Shown here: positions 1-8,186 of the stretch, piece after piece
Numbering within the stretch: position 1 is the stretch's first letter
Layout: each line of letters begins with the position of its first letter
NCBI RefSeq assembly: GCF_022637415.1
Contig: NZ_CP093340.1
Span: forward strand, 248,001-312,000
Direction: 5' to 3'
From: Luteimonas sp. S4-F44
GTDB taxonomy: Bacteria > Pseudomonadota > Gammaproteobacteria > Xanthomonadales > Xanthomonadaceae
Length of the DNA: 64,000 nucleotides
The notes under the pieces: generated by a model
What the model was told of the DNA's origin: nothing
Database searches by the model: none
What the model saw: the letters and a program-made list of their open reading frames with translations, nothing else
Program-made: the position numbers and the translations under genes

Positions 1-323
1 GCGTCGTCGGGATGGCCGGACGCATCGTGGTGACTGCGCGGGCCCTGCTGGCGGTGCCAGTCGTGGTGTTGCGCTGCCGCTGGATCGTCGTACCCGGCGT
101 CGCCGCCGCGGTCCTCGCCGCGATAGGGCGCGTCGCGGTAGGCGCGGCGCCCCCCGTGCGGGCCGTGGCGACCCGCGTCGCCGTCTCGGGATGCCATCTG
201 GTCTCTCCTCTCGCTCAGCCAGCGTCTGCCGGCGTCGATGTAGCGCGCACCCGTGGCCAGCAGTTCTTCGCCGAAGGCCTTCATTTCCGAGGTGCCGGGA
301 ATATCGTCTTTGCGGTCGTGCAT
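1..323 (-). CDS. Hypothetical hydrophilic protein, C-terminus beyond the window edge
   Basis: The reading frame starts with ATG at 323 and stays open to base 1, giving at least 107 codons. A good ribosome site (GAGGAG, 7 bases upstream) supports the start. The product begins MHDRKDDIPGTSEMKAFGEE, continues with a short charged helix, then becomes a Gly/Arg/Asp/His-rich low-complexity tail. There is no signal peptide or membrane segment. I do not recognise the family. The tail resembles the disordered N-terminal parts of some Xanthomonadaceae stress or BON-domain proteins, but that is only an impression. Function is unknown. Confidence 0.6.
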   Translation of the reverse strand, partial: MHDRKDDIPGTSEMKAFGEELLATGARYIDAGRRWLSERRDQMASRDGDAGRHGPHGGRRAYRDAPYRGEDRGGDAGYDDPAAAQHHDWHRQQGPRSHHDASGHPDD

Positions 324-585
324 CGCGGTCTCCTCGCCGTCGGGCGGCGATGGCGGCGGCGCACCGTAGGCGGTGCCCGTGGAACGGCCGTCGGGACACC
401 CGTGTGCGGGGTGCGCCGTCCACCTGGACGGCCGGCCGTGCGGCATCTCCTTGAAATCAGGAACGCCCGACGCCGCGTTGGCGCGGGCGTCGGGGCGATG
501 CCGTCACGCGACGGTGCGCGCGGGCGCGTTCGCGAGGCGTCAAATTCCCGCGGCATTTCCGTGGCGCGACGGCAATCCAGTGCCC
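324..585. other. Hairpin-rich intergenic region
   Basis: No gene is supported here. It holds several inverted repeats in a row: 361-366/371-376 (6 bp, loop TAGG), 415-421/426-432 (7 bp, loop ACCT) and 466-474/486-494 (9 bp). It lies downstream of the leftward aldo/keto reductase operon and upstream of the leftward edge gene. The hairpins could therefore end the operon transcript, although none is followed by a clear T run. Confidence 0.35.
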
Positions 586-1577
<992 letters not shown>

Positions 1578-1581
<4 letters not shown>

Positions 1582-2789
1582 GGTGTGGCTCCGGGGTCGG
1601 GGGAAGGAGGAGGCAACGGGGCGGCCGCAGCTTCGCGTGCGGCTTCGCCTTCGCGGTCGGCGGCGGTCACCGTCTCGGCGCCGGGCGAGCGGGTATCGGC
1701 AAGGTCGGGCGCGGGCACCGGCTGCGGCGGACGCGTCCGTTGTGCGCCGACGTCCTCGACATCGTTGCGCAACCGCGGCAGCGCCTCGGGGTGATGCGCG
1801 GCGAGGAACGCCAACATGCCTTCGCGGACCGCGCAGCGCAGGTCGAACAGCTCGCCCGAGTTGCGCGCGCTCACCAGCAGGCGGACCTCGATCGTGTGCT
1901 TGTCGGTCTCGGTGACCTGGGTCACGCACACGCGGCGATCCCAGCGCGGGTCGGCCTCGCACAGCCGCTGCAGTTCTTCGCGGATCGCCGCGATCGGCGC
2001 GCGGTGGTCGAGCCACAGGAAGGCAGTGCCGAGCAATTGCGCGTTGGTGCGCGTCCAGTTCTGGAACGGGTTGGAGATGAACCACTGCAACGGCACCACC
2101 AGGCGGCGCTCGTCCCAGATCCGCACGACCACATAGGTGGAGGTGATCTCCTCGATGCGTCCCCATTCGCCCTCGACGATGACCACGTCGTCGAGCCGGA
2201 TCGGCTGGGCCAGCGCGATCTGCAGGCCGGCGATCAGATTGCCGAATACCGGCTGGGCGGCGATGCCTGCGACCAGGCCGATGATGCCGGCCGACGCCAG
2301 CAGCGCGGCGCCGACTTGACGCACCTGCGGAAACGTCATCAGCGCCAATGCCACGCCGACCAGGATCACCGTGCCCTGCACGACCCGGCTGATCACGCGG
2401 GTCTGGGTCTGGATGCGCCGCGCAGCGAGGTTGTCCTCGATGTCGACCGGATGCTCGCGCAGGATGCGTGCCTCGACCGCGCCGACCACGCGGGCCAGCA
2501 GCCAGGTCAGACACAGCATGCCGCCGATCCCGAGGCCATGCCGCAGCGACCGCACCAGATCGGGATCGAGCGGCGTGTAATCGAGCGCGATCGCCAGAAA
2601 CAACAGCGGCAATGCGACCGCGGCCGGAGTCGCCACCACCTGCGCGATGCGCGCGCGCAGATGGTCCTGCGCATGGCGGCGCGCAGAGCGGCGCAGCGCA
2701 CGCAACGCCCAATGCACGATCAGGCCCAGCAGCAACGCCGCCGCCAGCGGCCAGGCCACGGCGGTCAGGTAGTGCCAGTCCAGCCTCAT
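1578..2789 (-). CDS. Small-conductance mechanosensitive channel family (MscS-like, 403 aa)
   Basis: An inner-membrane channel of the MscS superfamily that should open under membrane tension and protect against hypo-osmotic shock. About four hydrophobic segments lie at residues 8-30, 50-70, 85-105 and 135-152. They are followed by the Gly/Ala-rich pore helix (about 155-190, with [14 protein letters not shown]) and the beta domain ([20 protein letters not shown]). A Pro-rich cytosolic tail of about 50 residues ends the protein. I chose the ATG at 2789, not an upstream extension, because GGAGG sits 6 bases before it and the membrane region begins right after it. It is the first gene of a two-gene operon with the aldo/keto reductase. 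Confidence 0.9.
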
Positions 2790-2889
2790 CTTGCCTCCGC
2801 GTCGGAACGTGAAAGCGGCGATCCTGCCCGAGCACCGGTCGATGGCATGTGGAGCGCGCGGCATGCACGCTATGCACCGCAGCTGCGCT

Positions 2890-3777
2890 TCAGCCGCGGT
2901 GACGCATCCGGCGCAGCAGCGCGACCACCAGCCACAGCCCGACCACGATGTACGGCACGCCACTGGGTACCCACATCAACAGCCCGGCCAGTTGCTGGTC
3001 GCGCAGCGGGTCGAGGCCGATCAGCAGGGCGCGGTCGGTGTAGACCGGGTACAGCAGCCGCGGCGCGAAGGTCAGCAGCGCGCCGAGAAAGCCCATCTGC
3101 ATCATCACCGCCACCAGCGCGACGAGTCCGCCGACGGCGCCGGCATCGGGTGCGCGCAGCCGCCGCCACACCGCCGCCCAGAACCAGATTCCGGCAATCA
3201 GAAAGCTGGCGTGCATCGCGCGGTGCAGTGCCGTATCGGCAAGCGCGGCCGAGGTCGCACCCGGCAAGTGCCACAGCCACATCGTGGCGCCATGCACCAC
3301 GGCCGCCGGCGCGAGCGCGGTGGCCAGCGCCGACAACGGCCGATGCAGGCTGCGGTGCAGGCGCGCGGACCAGCGCCTTGGCAACGCGGATGCGACGAGC
3401 GACCACGGCCGGCCTGCGAGCAACAGCGGCGGCGCCAGGGCGAGCAGGGTCATGTGCTGGGCCACGTGCGCCGACAGTGCGTAGGCGGCGAACGCGTCCA
3501 GCGGCCAGACCATCGCCAGCAGGAGTGTGAGCACCCCGGCTGCGAATGCACCGGCCTCGCCGCGCGACACGCCGCGACCGATACCCGCGCGGCGCCACAG
3601 CCGCGTCAGCCCGCGCACGTACAGCGCCGCGAGTACGAACAGCGGCAGCAGCGTCCAAGGCGACAGCGTCCATGCGCTGGCAAGCGTGGGCGGCGGCCCC
3701 TCGGGCACGGCGGCGATCGCCGACGTGGCGGCGCAGGCGACAAGCAGGAGCAGACAGCGGAGGGTCGAGCGCGACAT
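2890..3777 (-). CDS. Cytochrome c oxidase assembly factor CtaG (caa3_CtaG family)
   Basis: A polytopic membrane protein of the caa3_CtaG type (PF09678), linked to assembly of the copper/heme centre of caa3-like oxidases. This is not the Cox11-type CtaG. After a signal-like N-terminus it has about six membrane segments and the family's conserved His residues (HVAQHM, VVHGATMWLWHLP, HRAMHASF). The start at 3777 gives MSRSTLRC; an in-frame TTG at 3786 would add three residues. A heme-copper oxidase operon lies 4 kb to the right, a plausible client. The divergent neighbour is a HemJ/CopD-like protein. Confidence 0.82.
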   Translation of the reverse strand: MSRSTLRCLLLLVACAATSAIAAVPEGPPPTLASAWTLSPWTLLPLFVLAALYVRGLTRLWRRAGIGRGVSRGEAGAFAAGVLTLLLAMVWPLDAFAAYALSAHVAQHMTLLALAPPLLLAGRPWSLVASALPRRWSARLHRSLHRPLSALATALAPAAVVHGATMWLWHLPGATSAALADTALHRAMHASFLIAGIWFWAAVWRRLRAPDAGAVGGLVALVAVMMQMGFLGALLTFAPRLLYPVYTDRALLIGLDPLRDQQLAGLLMWVPSGVPYIVVGLWLVVALLRRMRHRG

Positions 3778-3909
3778 CGCCGGCAAGCCTAGCAGCGGTG
3801 ATGTCGCGGCAGCGGTGGGCCATGCGCGATCGACGCGGTGCCGACCGCGCGCACGTCGGCTTTACCGGCGACCGCCTAGGCTGTCGGTATCCCCGTCCCG
3901 GAGTCGCCG

Positions 3910-4371
3910 GTGTACTTCTGGCTCAAGGTGCTGCACATCCTCGCGATGACGGTCTGGTTCTCCGGGCTGTTCTTCCTGCCGCGATTGTTCGTGGCGCGGC
4001 ACCGGCGCGAGATCGATGCCGATCCCGCGTTCTGGAATCCGGTCACCAATACGCTGTTCTTCCGCGTCATGACGCCGGCCGCGCTGGTGACCATCGTCGC
4101 CGGTGGTGTGTTGATCGCGTTCGGCCCCAGCGGCGCCTGGCTGGTGCTCAAGCTGGTGGTCGTCGCCGCTGCGGTGCTGCTGCACCTGTACTTCGGCCTG
4201 CTGCTCTACGAACTGGGCCAGGACCGCGACCATCACGGGCCGACGTTCTACCGTGCGATCGGCTGGGTGCCGCTGGTGCTGCTGCTGTCGATCGCCGCGC
4301 TGACCGGCGCCAAGCCGCGCACGATCGGCGATCTGCCGCCACCGCCGCAGGCGTCGGTACCGTCCCGCTGA
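3910..4371 (+). CDS. HemJ/CopD-like membrane protein (UPF0093 family, 153 aa)
   Basis: A small protein with four membrane helices that matches the HemJ family (PF03653), the oxygen-independent type of protoporphyrinogen IX oxidase in many bacteria without HemG or HemY. Visible family residues are His9 in the first helix, Arg25 (FLPRLFV), Lys81 and His92. These are the kind of residues involved in heme binding and activity in HemJ. The start is GTG at 3910, directly before the first helix. Related CopD-type proteins share the fold, so a copper-linked role beside the divergent CtaG gene remains possible. I favour HemJ because of the MYxWLKxLHI start. Confidence 0.72.
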   Translation: MYFWLKVLHILAMTVWFSGLFFLPRLFVARHRREIDADPAFWNPVTNTLFFRVMTPAALVTIVAGGVLIAFGPSGAWLVLKLVVVAAAVLLHLYFGLLLYELGQDRDHHGPTFYRAIGWVPLVLLLSIAALTGAKPRTIGDLPPPPQASVPSR

Positions 4372-4431
4372 CGGCGCAGCACGTGCGCGCGACAGCGATC
4401 ACGCGGACGCGTCCGGCAACGCGCCGCCGGT

Positions 4432-4456
4432 GGTGCACCCCGATATGGGGCGCACC
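4432..4456. terminator. Possible bidirectional terminator
   Basis: An inverted repeat, 4432-4441 against 4447-4456, with a GATAT loop and one mismatch. It lies in the 93-base gap between two genes that converge. There is no clear T tract, so this is a position-based guess. Confidence 0.35.
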
Positions 4457-4464
4457 GGGGCCCG

Positions 4465-5418
4465 TCACTGGAGGGTGTCGGCCTGCAGCAGACGGCCGAT
4501 CTGCGTATGCGACGGCGAACTGGCCAGATCGAGCGGCATCACCAGCTTCGGATTGGGATGCGGGATCGCCCGGGCAGGCGTCTCGGCCGAGGCTTCGTCG
4601 AGCAAGGCGCCGGCATCGTCCACGCTCGCGGTGATCGGCAGCACCGACAGGCCCAGCCGTTCGCGCACGGCGTTGGCGCGCTCGCGCAATGCGGCGTCGG
4701 CCGGCGCGCCTTGCAGCGGCGGGGTCGCGGCCTTCGGATCGGTCTGCAGGTGGGTGCGGATGGCTGCCAGCGCCTGCTGGCGCTGTGGATGCAGCAGGCC
4801 CCAGACCTCTTCGAGCAGCGCCTTGGCATCGATCTTCGGGAACGGCAGGTGCGTCGGCCCGGTCATCACGATGCGCGGTGCGAGCCGGCCGACCGGCTGC
4901 ACATCGCATTCGGCGAGCGCGCGATAGACGACCTCGCTGCAGATCATGTGGCTGGGATTGTCCTGGATCAGATGGTCGAGTGCTTCGCGTACGACGATGC
5001 GTGCCAGCCAGTTCTGCGGCCACTTGCCGCGGACCGCGACGACCACGCCCAGAAACGCCAGCGCATCGACCGGATAGGGAATGCCGATCATCGACTCGGC
5101 CTTGGCCAGCACGCTGGCGCGGTCGGCGTCGTCGAGCGCGCTGCCGTCGTGTGCGAGTGGGCGGTAGGCGTCGATCAATACGATCTCGGTGGTGTCGACC
5201 AGCCGCTGCGCCAGCGGATACCGGCGCACGCCCGAGGCGGCGGCTTCGATCAGGTCGCCCTGGTTGGCGACGATCGCGGCATGGCTGTAGATGCTGTCGC
5301 CGCACCAGGCGATCAGCGCGGACAGCTGGCCGCTGCTGAGCATCAGCAGAATGTCTCCGGGCAGCAGGTCCTGCTCGCTGGCGGCGGGCGGTGTCGGCGT
5401 GGCGTGGGTCTGGGTCAT
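4465..5418 (-). CDS. YiiX/YaeF-like permuted NlpC/P60 cysteine peptidase or amidase (317 aa)
   Basis: A papain-like enzyme of the permuted NlpC/P60 group (MEROPS C92; YiiX, YaeF). The family signature is GDILL near residue 21, His46 in YSHAAIV, an acidic residue in LIEA (Glu58), and the nucleophile Cys160 in MICSEVVYRAL. The His-before-Cys order is the hallmark of the permuted fold. No signal peptide or lipobox is seen, so it is probably cytosolic, with an amide or lipid-linked substrate that is unknown. The C-terminal 120 residues are low in recognisable motifs. Its stop overlaps nothing, but its start ATG overlaps the stop of the diguanylate cyclase gene by 4 bases. Confidence 0.82.
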   Translation of the reverse strand: MTQTHATPTPPAASEQDLLPGDILLMLSSGQLSALIAWCGDSIYSHAAIVANQGDLIEAAASGVRRYPLAQRLVDTTEIVLIDAYRPLAHDGSALDDADRASVLAKAESMIGIPYPVDALAFLGVVVAVRGKWPQNWLARIVVREALDHLIQDNPSHMICSEVVYRALAECDVQPVGRLAPRIVMTGPTHLPFPKIDAKALLEEVWGLLHPQRQQALAAIRTHLQTDPKAATPPLQGAPADAALRERANAVRERLGLSVLPITASVDDAGALLDEASAETPARAIPHPNPKLVMPLDLASSPSHTQIGRLLQADTLQ

Positions 5419-7094
5419 GTGCTGGCGTCCGTGTGGGCGGCGGGAAGGGAAGCGGGCGGTGGGGCGATGCTGACGCGGTCGCGGCCGCTGGTCTTGCTGA
5501 CGTACAGCGCGGCGTCGGCGCGCGCGAGCAGGTCGGCCATCGACTCGCCGGGCACGAACTGGGCCACGCCGATGCTGAGCGACAGCGGCAGCGTCTGCTC
5601 TCCGGCCGACAGCGGGTGGGTGCGGACGGCTGTGCAGATCGCCTGCGCGGTCGCTTCCGCCTGCGCGAGCGGCGTTCCGGGCAGGACGGCCAGCAGCTCA
5701 TCGCCGCCGTAGCGGCCCAGCGCATCGCGTTCGCGCAGGCGGTTGCGGGCGCGGGCGGCGACGATGCGCAGGCATTCGTCGCCCAGCGCGTGGCCATAGC
5801 GGTCGTTGATGGCCTTGAACCGGTCGAGGTCGATGAACGCGACCGACAGCGGCGTCGCGCGTGCGTCCGCCTGTGCGATCTCCTGCGCCAGGCGTTGCTC
5901 GATCGCGTTGCGACTCGACAGCCCGGTCAACCCGTCGATCATCGCCAGCCGGCTGGCGCGGTCGCGATCGCGGCGCATCTCGACCATCGCATCGGCCAGG
6001 CCCAGCGTCAGCAACAGGCCGGACGTGGCCAGGCCCAGATCCATGCCGCTGCCCACCCACGCCGGCGCGTTCCAGGCGCCCATCAGTTCGAGCGTGCGCA
6101 GGATGCAGAAGCCCAGCAGCGGCAGCCAGGCGATCGACAGGATCCGGGCCTCGCGCTGGCCGCGCCAGGCCTGGACCCACGCGACCAGCAGCAGGATGAC
6201 CGACGACACCATCAACCCGAGATTGCCGAGATAAGACAACAGCCGGCTGTCGAACAGCGCATGGCCGCAGGCGATCGCGGCCATCACCGCCGCACAGATG
6301 CGCAGCACAATCGCGATCCGCGGCAGATGGCGATCCACGTCGAGATAGCGTGCCTGGAACAGGATTGCGAACAGACCGCCGAGCGCGGCCAACACGCGTT
6401 GAGGCTGCAGTGAGCTGCCGAACGTAGCCTCCAGCAGCGGGATGTCGCGGGCTTCGCCGCCCAGCACCAGCAGGTAGGTCAGCACGCAGATCAGATTCGC
6501 GGCGAAGTACAGGTGTGCGCGCTCGCGCAGGCGCAACCAGAACGCGGCGGCCAGCAACAGCAGCACCGTCGTCGCGCCCAGGCTGAAGGCGCGCCGATAG
6601 GCATAGCGCAGGTCCTCGCGCTGCACCTGCGCCAGGGGCGCGATGTCGACGTGCATCGGGATCGAGCCGTTGGCGATCACCCGCAGCCACACCGTCTGCC
6701 CGGCGCGCAGACCGTCGGGCAGGTCGATCACCAGTGCGCGCGGCGAATAGCGGTGGTCGGCATACGCGCCGTAGACCCCGTGCCGCGACGGCGTGTCCGC
6801 ACCGGGTGGCCAGGCTTCGATCTGGTTGAGGAACGGCGTGTACACCAACAGCTTGGGCGCCTCGTCGGCCGGGAACGCTACCCGGCTGGTGAGCTTCCAC
6901 CACACGCCGCCGCGTTCGCGCTCGAACAGCATGTCAGGGCGGTTGGGGCGCAGTGGGCCGGCCGTGTCCGCCGGGGGCGCATCGGCGCTCGCCGTCGGAT
7001 CATCCAGGCGCTGCAGCGTCCAGCCCTGCGCATATGCGACCGTCGCGCACGCCCACAGCAAGGCCGCCGCCGCCCAACGAGCCACCATCCCCAT
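5415..7094 (-). CDS. Membrane diguanylate cyclase, 7TMR-DISM sensor with GGDEF domain (559 aa)
   Basis: Predicted to make cyclic di-GMP in response to an outside signal. In order: signal peptide (1-22), periplasmic 7TMR-DISMED2-like ligand domain (about 50-155), seven membrane helices (about 170-375), short linker, GGDEF domain (380-545). The active-site loop reads GGDEL at 463-467; Leu in place of the final Phe is uncommon but leaves the metal- and GTP-binding Gly-Gly-Asp-Glu intact. The inhibitory I-site RxxD (Arg454-Asp457) is present at the right spacing, so product feedback is likely. It is cotranscribed with, and translationally coupled to, the YiiX-like peptidase gene. Confidence 0.92.
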   Translation of the reverse strand: MGMVARWAAAALLWACATVAYAQGWTLQRLDDPTASADAPPADTAGPLRPNRPDMLFERERGGVWWKLTSRVAFPADEAPKLLVYTPFLNQIEAWPPGADTPSRHGVYGAYADHRYSPRALVIDLPDGLRAGQTVWLRVIANGSIPMHVDIAPLAQVQREDLRYAYRRAFSLGATTVLLLLAAAFWLRLRERAHLYFAANLICVLTYLLVLGGEARDIPLLEATFGSSLQPQRVLAALGGLFAILFQARYLDVDRHLPRIAIVLRICAAVMAAIACGHALFDSRLLSYLGNLGLMVSSVILLLVAWVQAWRGQREARILSIAWLPLLGFCILRTLELMGAWNAPAWVGSGMDLGLATSGLLLTLGLADAMVEMRRDRDRASRLAMIDGLTGLSSRNAIEQRLAQEIAQADARATPLSVAFIDLDRFKAINDRYGHALGDECLRIVAARARNRLRERDALGRYGGDELLAVLPGTPLAQAEATAQAICTAVRTHPLSAGEQTLPLSLSIGVAQFVPGESMADLLARADAALYVSKTSGRDRVSIAPPPASLPAAHTDAST

Positions 7095-7261
7095 GCCTGC
7101 GCCGCGTGTTCCCCCCGAGAGCAGGCAGAATATCGCAGCCCCCGGGCCGGCGCAGGGCGCGCAGCGCCCTTTTTACGCGCACGGCCGTATTCAGTCTCCG
7201 CCGCCGCATGCGTCATTGCGCGGCGCGGTGTGCCCCGCCTTTTGGGAGCGCGCCGCCGGGG

Positions 7262-7801
7262 TCACTCCGTCGGCGGTGTCTTCTCCCGATCGCGGTCTTT
7301 CGGCGTCTGCGCTTCCTCGTCGCCGTAGACCCCGACGCCGTGGCGAAAGCTCAGCGTGCCACCGAGCCAACCGGCGACCGCCACCAGCAGCGCCATCACC
7401 GCCGACGACAACAGGCCCCAGGGCCAGACCGCGGCCACGGGGTCGGGCAGGCGCAACCACACGCCGAGTGCGGCCATCGCCAGCACCATCACCGCGACGA
7501 TGAAATGGTTCCAGGCCGAGACGTGCCGCCGCACCACGCGGATCGACATCATGTCCATCGTGCCGACGATGCCGGCCAGGACGCCGAAGCCCAGCCCGCC
7601 GACGTTGAGCCAGAACGCCAGTTCCGCCCAGAACGGCACGCGCAGCCACAGGTACAGACCGTCGGTGACGACGACCATCGACAGGAACGCGATCGGGAAG
7701 GTCACCAGCATCGGATGGATCGGGTGCTTGGCGATCGCCACCACGCTCTCGACCGTGTGGCTCTGGGTCTTGGGAACGGGTTGTCTCAGATCCTTGCGCA
7801 T
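7262..7801 (-). CDS. DUF2231 membrane protein (179 aa)
   Basis: A four-helix membrane protein of the DUF2231 family (PF09990), whose biochemical role is not established. The family start KHPIHPMLVTFPIA is clear, with His27 and His30; another His lies in SAWNHFIVA. Such membrane histidines could bind heme, consistent with the place of this gene 19 bases after the last gene of a heme-copper oxidase operon, but that is inference. The C-terminal 25 residues are charged and cytosolic. The ATG at 7801 has only a weak ribosome site. Confidence 0.8.
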   Translation of the reverse strand: MRKDLRQPVPKTQSHTVESVVAIAKHPIHPMLVTFPIAFLSMVVVTDGLYLWLRVPFWAELAFWLNVGGLGFGVLAGIVGTMDMMSIRVVRRHVSAWNHFIVAVMVLAMAALGVWLRLPDPVAAVWPWGLLSSAVMALLVAVAGWLGGTLSFRHGVGVYGDEEAQTPKDRDREKTPPTE

Positions 7802-7820
7802 CGGGGTCTCGTTGGGCGCC

Positions 7821-8186
7821 TCAGGCGCAGGTGGGCAGCAGCGCGACCGGCAACGCGGTGAACACGACGCCGATGGCCGCGACCAGCGCGACGAGCGCGG
7901 TCAGCAGGGGCAGGAACTGGCGGCGGTCGCCCGGCGGACGGGTCGGCGCGACCGCCTGCCGCGCGCGCCAGGCCGCACGGCCGGACCATGCGATGCCCAG
8001 CAGTGCGAGCAGTGTCAGCGCCCACAGCGCCCAGGTCATGGCCTCGAGCCCCGCGACCGGCGTGCGGCCCAGTCCGCGCGCGCAGGCCAGCCCCTGCAGG
8101 CTGTAGACGACGACGAAATGCAGCGCCCAGACCGCCAGCGGTGCGGCCATGCGGGTCAGGCTCAGGCGACCCTCGGGCCGGGTCAT
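7821..8186 (-). CDS. Small three-helix membrane protein of the oxidase operon (121 aa)
   Basis: Three predicted membrane segments at about residues 14-35, 47-68 and 92-115, with His23 in the first (VWALHFVVVYSL) and single Cys residues near 35 and 120. It matches no family I can name. It starts inside the stop of the fused oxidase subunit I+III gene (ATGA overlap), so it is translated with the oxidase and is probably an accessory subunit or assembly helper, perhaps in the place of a subunit IV-like protein. I base this on position and topology only. Confidence 0.75.
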   Translation of the reverse strand: MTRPEGRLSLTRMAAPLAVWALHFVVVYSLQGLACARGLGRTPVAGLEAMTWALWALTLLALLGIAWSGRAAWRARQAVAPTRPPGDRRQFLPLLTALVALVAAIGVVFTALPVALLPTCA

